Shown in pieces: positions 49,729 to 58,958 of a stretch of DNA of 64,000 bases. The first letter of the stretch is position 1; each line of letters starts with the position of its first letter. The DNA lies in NCBI RefSeq assembly GCF_003072645.1, contig NZ_CP028897.1, positions 2,989,658 to 3,053,657 of the forward strand. Direction: 5' to 3'. Made by a program: the position numbers and the translations under genes. The DNA comes from Dongshaea marina. Lineage in GTDB: Bacteria > Pseudomonadota > Gammaproteobacteria > Enterobacterales > Aeromonadaceae. A model generated the notes under the pieces. That model did not search any database and was not told where the DNA came from. It saw nothing but the letters and a program-made list of their open reading frames with translations.

Positions 49729-50750
49729 TGTTTAATTTAAATAAGCATATCGAAGATATTCGTGCATTTAAAGAGTGTACTATTGAATACCCTATGCTAA
49801 AAACAGTTATTAATGACTTTGACGAGCTAAGATTTAATTTTAAAATTGGTAACAATCAACAATGCATGATGCTTACAGGTGATACCGGTGCAGGAAAATC
49901 TCATCTGATACGTTACTATAAATCTAAAAATAACGAATATAATTCGAATCGAGGCATAACTATTCCTGTACTATTTAGCAGAATATCAGATAAGGGAACT
50001 CTAATTGCTACACTAGCTCAACTACTGAAAGATCTTGGGCAATTTAATACACCTTATAGGGAAAAATTAAGTAGCGATCTGTCATTAACAGAATCTCTGA
50101 TAAAGCTACTCGACAAATGCAAAACAGAGCTCATCATCATCAAAGAATTTCAGGAGTTGATAGAATTTAAATCAGTTAAGCAAAGGCAAGCTATTGGTAA
50201 TCGCCTAAAATACATTAGTGAAAAAACAGGGATCCCCATGGTTTTTTCTGGAATGCCATGGACAAAAAATATCATGGAAGATCCGCAATGGCGTTCAAGA
50301 ATAATTATCCATAGGAATCTTGAATATTTTAAACTGAGTGGAGAAACTTGCGGAGAAAGTAATTCACAGATATATATACAGTTACTAGCTTCATTAGAAG
50401 ATGAACTTCCAGTTAAAACAACCCCAAGTCTTAAGCAGCACGATATTGCATTTCCTTTATTCGCCATTTGCAAAGGCGAGTTCAGACAAATAAAATTATT
50501 CCTAGAAAAATCATTAATCCAAGCCTACCGAGATAATAAACAAGTTCTCGATAAAGAAACAATGAATAAAACTTATAAAAATATATATCCCGGTAAAACA
50601 TCTCCTTCTGACTTAGATATTAATAAACTTATCGTATGGCAATCCATTAGCGAGTCAGACTTTAACTGCAATGCAGAACATGAGTATGACAGTATGATTC
50701 CAACAATATTTGAAAAAACACCTTTAAGCCAAATTCTGAAGAAGAAATAG
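49728..50750 (+). CDS. tnsC: TnsC AAA+ transposition regulator
   Basis: The intact 340-residue ATPase has Walker A LTGDTGAGKSHLI (about residues 49-61), a Walker B-like TELIIIKEFQELI with Lys in place of the usual Asp, and sensor-like MVFSGMPWTKNIM. The size fits the short TnsC of I-F3/Tn6677-like elements rather than the 555-residue TnsC of canonical Tn7. TnsC links the targeting protein to TnsAB. It is translationally coupled to tnsB. No tniQ or tnsD follows directly. Confidence 0.85.
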   Translation: MFNLNKHIEDIRAFKECTIEYPMLKTVINDFDELRFNFKIGNNQQCMMLTGDTGAGKSHLIRYYKSKNNEYNSNRGITIPVLFSRISDKGTLIATLAQLLKDLGQFNTPYREKLSSDLSLTESLIKLLDKCKTELIIIKEFQELIEFKSVKQRQAIGNRLKYISEKTGIPMVFSGMPWTKNIMEDPQWRSRIIIHRNLEYFKLSGETCGESNSQIYIQLLASLEDELPVKTTPSLKQHDIAFPLFAICKGEFRQIKLFLEKSLIQAYRDNKQVLDKETMNKTYKNIYPGKTSPSDLDINKLIVWQSISESDFNCNAEHEYDSMIPTIFEKTPLSQILKKK

Positions 50751-50887
50751 TGATAATTTCAGTCAGCAGCCAGTTCCTTAATCATTGAATAATGTGTCTG
50801 CTTTGAGCCGAAAGCGGACATAGTAATCCAGATATATTTGTCTTTTATTCAGCCCTACAGAACTAAATTTATGTTTGTTGAATTTCG

Positions 50888-51871
50888 CTAGAAATTTCCG
50901 TTTGATACCACACCTTTAGATGACGGATCTAACTCCAGCGGCACACCGATATCGATCACCTTCTTTGATAACTCAGCTCCTTGATTAATACTTTCAAGGT
51001 TTTTCAGTACCTGACTACCAGAAACTGGTTTTTTATCCTCTGCATAGTATTCAAACCATGAGATCCCAGCTTCTTGATATTGTTCTGGGGTAACCGGTTT
51101 TTGAGGCATGGGTAACCCGGTGATGGTGCTCCAGTGGACACTGTTTACAGTGTGAATGAAACACCTGGAGCCAGCAGTTAGATCCCATGCATCTCACCCA
51201 TACTCATCTTCGTAGATCTCTTGTCTGATCATCCCTCCGGGAGCAATCCCCATTTCAAGGGCATCTGAATAACACTCTTCGCTATAAAGCACCTCTTCGA
51301 TGCAATCCAGAACCAGACCTCTCGGAGATTCGAAGTATTCTCTGTACACTTCTTCCTTCATTGGAAAAGCAATAATCTGGATACCACCAAATTCAGCTTC
51401 ACCTGTAACCTGCTCCTCCACTGTCACATTTTTTCCTAGCTGAGCTGCCACAAACTGACGAACAGTTCCCCTCTCTATTGCGTAGCCATCCAACCATGGC
51501 TGCTCGGAAAGGACCACATAATCTTGAGGCTCGTCACTTAGCTCATTGGTCCATGCCTCTCCTGTTATCGCGTTAATCTTTCCGGTCGCAATCTTAATTG
51601 CCATTGGATAATCTCCGGAAAAATTGATCCACATAGCTTCTGATTGATGCATGGGTAACAACACACCACCACGGCTACGCCAGTGTTCAGGGACTCGCTT
51701 TACGTGATCTTCAATATGCTCAAGATGAAACGAGCCAATCCCTGCTGGCAAAGGATATTGCCTTACATCATCAGGGATCCTGAGTGTCTTCATGAAATCA
51801 ATCTGCCCCACGGCCTTTGGGTGGACCTCCGGGAATCGAAAAATCAGCTGATTATTTTTAAGTTCGATCAT
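50888..51871 (-). pseudogene. Large conserved hypothetical protein interrupted by an in-frame TGA
   Basis: Two stretches in the same frame, 51,871-51,194 and a C-terminal part to 50,888, are separated by one TGA at 51,194-51,196. Reading through gives ...EIYEDEYG-(TGA)-DAWDLTAGSRCFIHTVNSVHW...PVTPEQYQEAGISWFEYY..., one protein of about 327 residues. I recall similar proteins (with the EAGLPWFDYY-type motif) in diverse bacteria, with no assigned function. ATG 51871 (MIELKNNQLIFRFPEV) is the likely start. It follows and nearly overlaps the XRE regulator gene, so the two form an operon. A nonsense mutation is more likely than selenocysteine. Confidence 0.65.
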
Positions 51872-51903
51872 TACTGCGATCCTTATGATGATCGTTAGCG
51901 TTC

Positions 51904-52251
51904 TCACCAATCCCCATCTGAAACCTCTCTTACAATGCTCAAGACAGCATGATCAGGAGCTTCTTTTAGCTGTCGAATCAACTCAGCAAACAGCTTGGAT
52001 CGTTTACGAATAATCTCTTGCAGATCAGAAGAGATCTTACCTGCAAGTGCCAATAGCACATCGGTATCCAGGTTTAGTTCATCAGCGAGCTTTTTTAGTG
52101 TTTCCTCCCCTGGCGGAGGCACAGTACCACGCTCAATCTTGCTAAGATAAGCAGGCTCAATCCCAACACGTTGAGCCACCTGCCGTAGCGAATAAGAGCG
52201 GTCCGACTGCTTGAGTGCTTCTCGCTGTTTTCTTAAAGTATCACCTATCAT
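51904..52251 (-). CDS. XRE-family transcriptional regulator
   Basis: The 115-residue protein has an N-terminal helix-turn-helix (TLRKQREALKQSDRSYSLRQVAQRVGIEPAYLSKIERGTVPP, residues about 5-48) and a helical tail (DLQEIIRKRSKLFAELIRQLKE). It is the first gene of a unit with the large hypothetical gene. An 8-bp-arm palindrome touches its start codon (52,252-52,275), which suggests tight autoregulation. Such pairs occur on integrative elements; a toxin-antitoxin role is possible but unproven. Confidence 0.85.
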   Translation of the reverse strand: MIGDTLRKQREALKQSDRSYSLRQVAQRVGIEPAYLSKIERGTVPPPGEETLKKLADELNLDTDVLLALAGKISSDLQEIIRKRSKLFAELIRQLKEAPDHAVLSIVREVSDGDW

Positions 52252-52275
52252 AGTGTGTACTATATACTACACACT
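52252..52275. promoter_or_regulatory. Operator palindrome of the XRE regulator
   Basis: AGTGTGTA-CTATATAC-TACACACT is a perfect inverted repeat with 8-bp arms directly before the ATG of the regulator. Its central TATATAC may overlap the -10 element or the leader. Confidence 0.7.
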
Positions 52276-52450
52276 AAACATTATCAAAAATACCTTACCA
52301 AGAAAAACCCATGTCACAAGCCAGGTGTCAGTTCTGCCCGGATCTGGTACTGAAAAGTTACATTAGGACATGACCGTTACACGATTTGACTTGGTGCTTT
52401 AAGCAAAGTAGTGTTACCACCTCTCCTTAGCTCCCCAAAAACAGAATCTT

Positions 52451-52753
52451 ATGAAACTACTCAACACCTATGAAGATAAAGATGAAGCTGAGGCTGCGCT
52501 TGACAAAATTGATGGGCAAAAACGCCTGGCTAGTGAGCGCGATAGCACTGAAGTGATTTACAATCTGTTTGGTCAACCTAGCTGGAGCAACTTCTACAAG
52601 CTAGATATGTTTGAGTTGCCGCTATTGAAACAATTACTCGAGAAAAGAAAGGAGAGCGAGGCGTTTGATGGGAAGAAACATCGCGAAATTATCACGATGC
52701 TTCAATATGCAGCAAAGAGTTTTGATCTAGAAATACCCAAGCATTGGTTATAG
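52451..52753 (+). CDS. Hypothetical protein at the end of the BREX island
   Basis: The 100-residue acidic soluble protein (MKLLNTYEDKDEAEAALDKIDGQKRLASER..., ending EIPKHWL) is read convergently toward the BREX genes. The sequence composition is helical and charged. There is no recognisable domain, and the ribosome site is weak. It could be a small cargo or defence accessory gene, but nothing in the sequence says which. Confidence 0.5.
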   Translation: MKLLNTYEDKDEAEAALDKIDGQKRLASERDSTEVIYNLFGQPSWSNFYKLDMFELPLLKQLLEKRKESEAFDGKKHREIITMLQYAAKSFDLEIPKHWL

Positions 52754-52761
52754 TGTAGAAA

Positions 52762-53469
52762 CTACATAAACACAACAATATCAGACGATTGAAGATGCGC
52801 TTCTAACTCTTTATTGGTTTGCACATCTGATAAATCAAAAAATATTTCAAATGGAAACCAAACGGAATCATCGTTGATACTTGAAAGGCTTCTGCTAGAG
52901 CTTTGATTTGAAAGCATAATCGCCTCAACAAGCCAACCTTTGATCTCGGAGCTTTCAATTTTTAGAGGCCGGCTCACCCCATAGACACCTTGCTCTGGAT
53001 TCCTCAATACATCAAGATTCATAAGTGTTCGTACAACAAACTGCATACTACGTTTTATTGTTGAAGTATCACCGTATTGTTCTGCCACACGCTCTTCAAG
53101 TTGAGAGTACATAAACGTATCGTTTAGCTTCGTTAACTTACCAATCTGGCCCACAACAAAAGCAAAGAACGGATATTTAGACAGCATCATTCCCCAATGG
53201 AAAACCAAATGCTGCTCGCTATGCTCTATTAATAGATCTGCGCCCTTTCCTTGAAATCTACTCGTCATATCCTTAGGCAACTTATTCCAGATTCCAAACA
53301 GCAAATTACGTGTTTTATCCTTCGCCACCTTACTGGTAAAAGCTGGTTCAAGCATAGAATCAATACGCTCTTTCAACGCTTGTCCTTCAATACCATTTGC
53401 TACCCAAGATGCAGTTTGAGCTAACCAGTCTGGCTCTAAATGACGATTAAAACCAATAGATACTTTCAA
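52762..53469 (-). CDS. Second BrxA-like protein (paralogue of the adjacent gene)
   Basis: The 235-residue protein aligns along its whole length with the product of 53,481-54,188: GIEGQALKERIDSMLEPAFTSKVAKDKTRNLLFGIW versus GFEQKELDQQIDLMLEPSINCKVNRGKTRNQLTKLW, then FHWGMMLSK/LHWGMLIAK, EQYGDTSTIKRS/ELYGDTETVKRS and VWFPFEI/VWFPFAF. Identity is only moderate, so the duplication is old. BREX type 3 loci normally have one brxA as the last gene. The two genes are 11 bp apart. Function is inferred from position; BrxA-type proteins bind DNA by recent reports as I recall. Confidence 0.65.
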   Translation of the reverse strand: MKVSIGFNRHLEPDWLAQTASWVANGIEGQALKERIDSMLEPAFTSKVAKDKTRNLLFGIWNKLPKDMTSRFQGKGADLLIEHSEQHLVFHWGMMLSKYPFFAFVVGQIGKLTKLNDTFMYSQLEERVAEQYGDTSTIKRSMQFVVRTLMNLDVLRNPEQGVYGVSRPLKIESSEIKGWLVEAIMLSNQSSSRSLSSINDDSVWFPFEIFFDLSDVQTNKELEAHLQSSDIVVFM

Positions 53470-53480
53470 TTTAACTCTCT

Positions 53481-54188
53481 CTATTTCTTAAACAATACAA
53501 GGTTATTACCTTGCTGGTGAAGATCAAACCAAGTCGTTTCAAGCTCATTTACAGAGACAGAAAACGCAAACGGGAACCAAACAAGATCATCAAGCAAGTC
53601 TGTAAGTGCTCGACTCCGATAGTTTTGGTTATACATCAATGACTGTAACAACCAGCTTTTATACTTACTTTCTATTTGACAGTTTAGCTTTTGAGCTTTG
53701 TATGTCCGATTACGTTGACGTTCTAAAATCTTAAAATTGACCAGAGTTTTCAAGACTGAGCGAAGCGAACGTTTTACCGTCTCTGTGTCTCCATACAGTT
53801 CAACAATATGCTTCTGCGCTTGTGCATAAGTGAATAAATCTGAATGTTTTCCGCGTCGACCAATAAACCTAACAACATCAGCAAAAAAGTTATTTTTCGC
53901 TATCAACATCCCCCAGTGAAGTACAAAGTCTGGATGATCACTTTCTACTACAGAATCGATAGCGAATTTATCAAAGTTTTGTGCGATACCTTCAGAGTCA
54001 GAAGACCATAGTTTAGTCAACTGATTCCGCGTTTTACCTCGGTTGACCTTACAGTTAATAGAAGGCTCAAGCATCAAGTCAATCTGTTGATCGAGTTCTT
54101 TTTGTTCGAACCCTTGAGCAATCCACTCAGCAACTAGATCTAACCACTGAAGATTGATATGACAACTAAAGCCAACTCTCTTTGACAT
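53481..54188 (-). CDS. brxA: BREX type 3 protein BrxA
   Basis: The 235-residue protein begins MSKRVGFSCHINLQWLDLV at 54188, with AAGAGA upstream, overlapping the neighbourhood of the pglZ stop by a few bases. It has the EPSINCKVNRGKTRNQLTKLW segment, similar in style to the BrxA (DUF1819) core that has an Arg/Thr-rich helix. It directly follows pglZ, the brxA position in type 3 BREX. A second paralogue follows. Confidence 0.65.
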   Translation of the reverse strand: MSKRVGFSCHINLQWLDLVAEWIAQGFEQKELDQQIDLMLEPSINCKVNRGKTRNQLTKLWSSDSEGIAQNFDKFAIDSVVESDHPDFVLHWGMLIAKNNFFADVVRFIGRRGKHSDLFTYAQAQKHIVELYGDTETVKRSLRSVLKTLVNFKILERQRNRTYKAQKLNCQIESKYKSWLLQSLMYNQNYRSRALTDLLDDLVWFPFAFSVSVNELETTWFDLHQQGNNLVLFKK

Positions 54189-54189
54189 G

Positions 54190-56139
54190 CTAATTTCTCT
54201 TAACAATAGCTAATGGAACAACAACCTCATGTAAACTTATTCCGCCATGCCCCACTATCAGTTTTTCTTTCTGAACAAACGCATGACTACCTTTACTCAC
54301 TAGGGGATATACATCAGATGGTAGTCCATATTTCTTAGCCGGCCATTCTAGCACATTCACCTCAGCATTCGAATATTCAACTGTATTTTTATACAGCCTT
54401 ACTCTTTCACCTCTCGTTTCTGCTTTAACACCTTCACCAGGCCACCCCTGACCTACCGCTTCTTGGTTACCGTGATCTGCAGTAATAATCACTTCAAACC
54501 CACTATCCAGTAGAGCCTCAATCTTGGATGTGAACTGCCACTTATAAAGCCAATCCACCAATGCCGCATTGAGTCCCGACATTCCTGATTTCGTGCCATG
54601 CATTTGCTCATCAATGTAATTTATAACGAAGCCAGCAACCTTCAGCTTTGGTGAGTGGAAACGATCCTTGAATAAATCAAGGCTCATGCTATTTTCAACT
54701 TTAACAGCATACGTTACCTCACTTTTACTTAATCCTTGGTCTTCCCAATAAGCTTGCCATAGAGCTTTTTCCTTTGAGGTTGTAAGTATTGAGTCAGGAA
54801 ATGAGCGAGGCGGTTTTCCGGAAAATAAAGCTTGTCTTGATATAGATGTTATTGTGGGTACCCAAGAAAAAATTCCCCGCTCCTCGATTCGAATATCGGG
54901 TATATCAATAATGCTTTGCTTGACATGAGTCCATTGCTGAAATCCCATCCCATCCATTACTAGTAAACATACCTTTTGGCCTTTACACACTTTCAGATTT
55001 AACCAGTTTGGTATTTTATGCAAAATCTTAGGAAAGCGAGAGGTCGGTGTATTGATCAACTTACCGAAGTTTTCTTGTAACCATGTTTCAAACTGCTCAT
55101 CTATTAGAGTATTAAGGTTCGCAATCTGTGTGTTCAAGCTATCAGCATCAACTCCTTTCAAAGAGTAAGACAAAGAGTTCAGAACACCTAGATCATACGC
55201 GACCTCTTCCCAAAACTCAGGTGTAAATGGTTTGTCCATAGTATCAAACTGATTTGATAACTTTAAATGCAACTGCTTCAGTCGCAACAGATCCCTAGAT
55301 ACACCATCGGAAATAACCCCAACCTGCTCCCAATCATCTTCTCCCAATCCGTCGAACTCCACGGCCTGGAGAAAACCGTCTGCAAACAAGTTATCAATGA
55401 ATACTCTTATATCTTGATCACCAAATGGAACAACTAATTCATCTTTGCTCCAATCAGAGTTTATAATCTCTTCACGATCCACCTTTTGTTCTAGATGTAA
55501 TACCCACTGACGTTGCAGAAAATCAAAGAATTCAGCTCTATCAGGTAAAATCTTAGTGAAATCCCAGCGACTGAATCGCTCGCGAGCTCCTAGTGTTTCA
55601 ATCACCCTATCTTCGAACATCTGTGGCATTTCAATACCTAGATAATGCTTTCGAATAAGTAGCCGAACCAAATCCGTTTCAGATTGAATTATTTCAGGTG
55701 CAATTTTATATATATGCCGTAGAACAAAGTCCAAACTGTCACATCGATTGAGGCTCCCAACTCGATAAATCTTAATGGCTTTTAACAGCTGCTCATAATC
55801 TCCAGGTGATAGAGAACGTAAAACTGATGAATCTAACTTGGGGATCACTTCACTAATATCGAAATCCAGCTTGATAGCTGAAGATTCAATATCATAAGGA
55901 ATAACAGGCTGATCATCTACAACCCTAATAACTAATGCACTACGTCCACCATCTTCAAGCCATTCTTCGTAACACAATCTCAAAGCCATCGGGTCAGTTT
56001 CTGAGAAAAAAACAACTCCTGACTGCTCAAACAGATCTGCAATTGTAGGTTCAAAGCATAGATTGTCTGGATCGTGAACAATGTAATGCATGGACTCTGT
56101 TAACACTCGATGTTCAAGAAGACGCTTTTGCCAGTTCAT
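54190..56139 (-). CDS. pglZ: BREX-3 alkaline-phosphatase-superfamily protein PglZ
   Basis: The 649-residue protein has a helical N-terminal half and a C-terminal phosphatase-like domain. Visible metal-site motifs are CLLVMDGMGFQQW (near residue 397), the nucleophile region PTITSISRQALFSGK, INYIDEQMHG, and TADHGNQE. PglZ is present in all BREX types and is required for phage exclusion; its substrate is not known. It is in frame and complete. Two bases separate it from the helicase C-terminal fragment upstream, so the BREX genes are one transcription unit on the minus strand. Confidence 0.9.
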   Translation of the reverse strand: MNWQKRLLEHRVLTESMHYIVHDPDNLCFEPTIADLFEQSGVVFFSETDPMALRLCYEEWLEDGGRSALVIRVVDDQPVIPYDIESSAIKLDFDISEVIPKLDSSVLRSLSPGDYEQLLKAIKIYRVGSLNRCDSLDFVLRHIYKIAPEIIQSETDLVRLLIRKHYLGIEMPQMFEDRVIETLGARERFSRWDFTKILPDRAEFFDFLQRQWVLHLEQKVDREEIINSDWSKDELVVPFGDQDIRVFIDNLFADGFLQAVEFDGLGEDDWEQVGVISDGVSRDLLRLKQLHLKLSNQFDTMDKPFTPEFWEEVAYDLGVLNSLSYSLKGVDADSLNTQIANLNTLIDEQFETWLQENFGKLINTPTSRFPKILHKIPNWLNLKVCKGQKVCLLVMDGMGFQQWTHVKQSIIDIPDIRIEERGIFSWVPTITSISRQALFSGKPPRSFPDSILTTSKEKALWQAYWEDQGLSKSEVTYAVKVENSMSLDLFKDRFHSPKLKVAGFVINYIDEQMHGTKSGMSGLNAALVDWLYKWQFTSKIEALLDSGFEVIITADHGNQEAVGQGWPGEGVKAETRGERVRLYKNTVEYSNAEVNVLEWPAKKYGLPSDVYPLVSKGSHAFVQKEKLIVGHGGISLHEVVVPLAIVKRN

Positions 56140-56141
56140 CT

Positions 56142-57172
56142 CTATCCCTTGATTTCAAAAACTAGATGAAGATTTAGCTCAGGATACACTTCACGTTTTG
56201 CTTCAACATCCTGTTGCCACTGTTTGTATTCAATGTCCAACTGGCGTATTCGGTATCCCTTAACCTCTGGTAAACCAATACGTTCAATTGCATTTCTTCT
56301 AGCCTTGAAAGAGTATTCACCTTTTTCAATACTAAGTTCTAGTTCATTCAAATACTCAGATAACATTGAGTCAAACATCAACTTACCCTGAGTTTCAGCG
56401 GCCTCTCTTAGCAAAGAGTACACACTTTCATGATCAGAACCAGAGTGGGTTTCAATAGAATCCGAGCAAATAGCATCCCAAACACGTATGGATGCAGTAG
56501 AGAAATACTGCCCGGCACTATTGATGTAAATAGGAAGATACTGCAATTGACGCTCATCCTGACCAGAAAATCGAACACTCCAGAGAGACCAATACCCGGT
56601 CACACCGGAAGGCAGGGAAGGAACTCGTACAAGAGGTATGTTTTGGACTTCGCTCCAAATTGGTAAGTGTGTGCTCAAGCCTCTCACCTTTGGGTTTTCA
56701 AGAGTAATGTGCTTTAACCCTGGTGTTTTCTGCGCTTCCTTACCAATAAAGGTAATGTCTTCCCAGTTAGCGCCATCTGGCCATTTAACACATATCGATC
56801 CATTCTCAGCACGAGTAAATGACGCATCCGCACCTTCAGAGCTCTTGAAACTTAGAAACTGACTCACCATCTGCTCAACCCAATACGGCAAAGGATGATC
56901 AATAACTTTCTGATAATCGTTTGGATTTAGCGACTTACCATCTGAAAACAAACCGTCTTGAGAACGTTTATCTCGAGCTCCACCCTGAATCACTTTCAAG
57001 GCTTTCGCTAATTCCTGATCCATCGTTTCCGGGTTCGATATGGATTCCATAAAGAGCTCATCAAAGAGATGATTTGCCTCGGCGGAGTCAAGTACGTCAC
57101 TGGTTTTATCTACTCCGAATTCATCTAAAATGACTTGAAGCTTCGATTCCAGTACATCTCGCACTCTATGCT
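56142..57172 (-). pseudogene. brxHII: BREX-3 helicase BrxHII, C-terminal fragment cut off by IS21
   Basis: The fragment reads from QHRVRDVLESKLQVILDEFGVDKTSDVLDSAEANHLFDELF to the stop at 56,142 and corresponds to the end of an SNF2-like BREX helicase. Joining it to the other fragment at the target duplication gives ...FVLEDSVEHRVRDVLESKL..., a smooth protein of about 930 residues. As it stands, a start within the IS end (ATG 57188, MDQKTQHRVRD) could allow translation of this part alone. The wild-type gene must have continued from 59,795. Confidence 0.85.
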
Positions 57173-57185
57173 GCGTTTTTTGGTC

Positions 57186-57270
57186 CATCGCGATCACCCA
57201 ATAAGATCGATAGCGATCACTGAATAATATCGATCGCGATCGCTCAATAATATCGATGGCGATCACTTTT
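57186..57270 (+). repeat. Multiple terminal repeats of the IS21 element
   Basis: Four units of about 23 bp with core ATCGAT-GCGATCAC-AATAAT follow each other, with single-base differences. A reverse copy (GGTGATCGCCATCGCG) is at the right end near 59,770-59,786. Repeated terminal sites for IstA binding are typical of IS21. Confidence 0.75.
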
Positions 57271-57405
57271 GAGTTTTATATTATTGGGTGATCGGCATGA
57301 ATATTATGCAGTCCCGACCGAAATGTTATTCATTTCAACTCCCGTTTCGCAGGTGTTTTTTTAACCGGCTATGCTCTCTGTTTGACCTCGAGCGGAGAGC
57401 CAGCC

Positions 57406-58949
57406 ATGCCAACGGTGCATATCACCATGCGAAAACTCAAAGAGATCCTCAGACTCAAGTACCAAGGCGGCCTGAGTCACCGCCAGATCGCAAGCAGCCT
57501 GTCTGTGTCTCCGTCGACTGTGTCCAATTACTGCAAAAGGGCCCAACAGATGGGGCTATGCCAATGGCCTCTGCCTGCTGAGTGGGATGAAGAGCGGCTG
57601 CGCCGTGAGTTCCTTGAGACCCGGATCACGGTTCGTCAGACACCTCCTCTGCCGGATTGGGCCGTGGCCCATCAGGAGCTCAGACGCAAAGGGATGACGC
57701 TACAACTCCTGTGGGAGGAGTATGCTGAGCGACATCCCAAGAACCACTACAGCTATAACCATTACTGCATGCGTTATCGTGAGTGGCGTAAATGCCAGTC
57801 TCCCTCAATGCGTCAGAGCCATAAAGCCGGTGAAAAACTGTTTGTTGATTACTGCGGTCCAACCGTGCCCATCGTGGATCCGAGGACTGGGGAGGAGCGT
57901 CGGGCTCAGATCTTTGTCGCTGTGATGGGTGCATCCAGCTACACCTACGCCGATGCAACCTTGAGTCAGGGGCTGGAAGACTGGGTGATGAGCCATAAAC
58001 GGGCCTTCGAATTTCTGGGGGAGTACCAGAGATGATCGTTCCGGATAATCTCAAAAGCGGAGTCAGTAGAGCGTGTCGCTACGAGCCAGATCTCAATCCT
58101 ACCTATCAGCAGCTGGCTGCACACTATGGTGTTGCAGTGCTTCCTGCCCGTCCTTACAAGCCCAAAGATAAAGCCAAGGCTGAGGTGGGCGTGCAGATCG
58201 TTGAGCGCTGGATCCTGGCAAAACTGCGCCATGAGACCTTCTTCAGTCTGGCTCAGCTAAACCAGCGGATCGGGGCTCTGCTCACCGAGTTGAACAATCG
58301 CCCGTTCAAGAAGCTGCCGGGAAGCCGTAAATCACAGTTTGAATTGCTAGACAAACCGGTGCTCAAATCGCTGCCTCAAAACCCCTATCAGTTCACCCGG
58401 GTGAAGGCGGTTCGGGTTCATATCGACTATCACATCGAGCTCGACAAGCACTACTACTCGGTTCCCTATACCCTGCTCAAACGCAAGCTTGAAGCGCATA
58501 TCTGCGACAACCTGGTACGGATCTATCATGGTGGTCGCTGTGTCGCGACACATCCACGCAGCTATCAGCAGGGAGGGCAAACCACCCACCCCGATCATAT
58601 GCCGGTCGCACACCAAAAGCAGATGCAATGGACCCGGGACGCTTTCTGAACTGGGCTCAGGAGATAGGCCCTCCACGCTTGCGGTGATCAAACAGCTGCT
58701 CTACCGAAAGTCCCACCCGGAGCTTGGATATCGGGCCAGCCTTGGGATCCTCAACCTGGAAAAGCGATATGGACGCCCCGCTTAGAAGCGGCCTGCCAGC
58801 GAGCAGACCGAACGGGCGTTTACTATCAGAAAGGGATCCGCTCCATCCTGGAAAAGGGGCTGGATGGCCAGCCACTGCCCGAAACTCAGCCGGATCGTCT
58901 GGCGGAGCTCACTCACCTCAATATCCGTGGCTCAGGCTACTATCACTAA
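57406..58949 (+). pseudogene. istA: IS21 transposase IstA, three frameshifts
   Basis: The start at ATG 57406 has GGAGAG in front (MPTVHITMRKLKEILRLK), followed by a helix-turn-helix (GGLSHRQIASSLSVSPSTVSNYC). DDE catalytic parts are split over frames: KLFVDYCGPTVPIVDP (first Asp), [20 protein letters not shown] (second Asp) and [18 protein letters not shown] (Glu). Breaks lie at the G-run 58,017-58,021, the C-run 58,633-58,635 and the C-run 58,776-58,779. Each is repaired by adding one base to the run, giving about 515 residues, with a C-terminus SGYYH. The overlaps read smoothly across the repairs. Confidence 0.85.
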
Positions 58950-58958
58950 GGATCAAAG

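Noticed and set aside
50751-50887. Possible tniQ or tnsD start after tnsC
   Set aside because: All frames are quickly closed and there is no recognisable zinc-finger or TniQ sequence.
51194-51196. Selenocysteine codon in the XRE partner gene
   Set aside because: No selenoprotein of this type is known to me and no evident SECIS hairpin with an apical GU follows at the usual distance; a nonsense mutation is simpler.
57186-57270. Short tandem repeats resembling a small CRISPR array
   Set aside because: The 23-bp units are directly adjacent with no spacers, and they sit at the end of an IS21 element with a reverse copy at the other end, so they are transposase-binding repeats.
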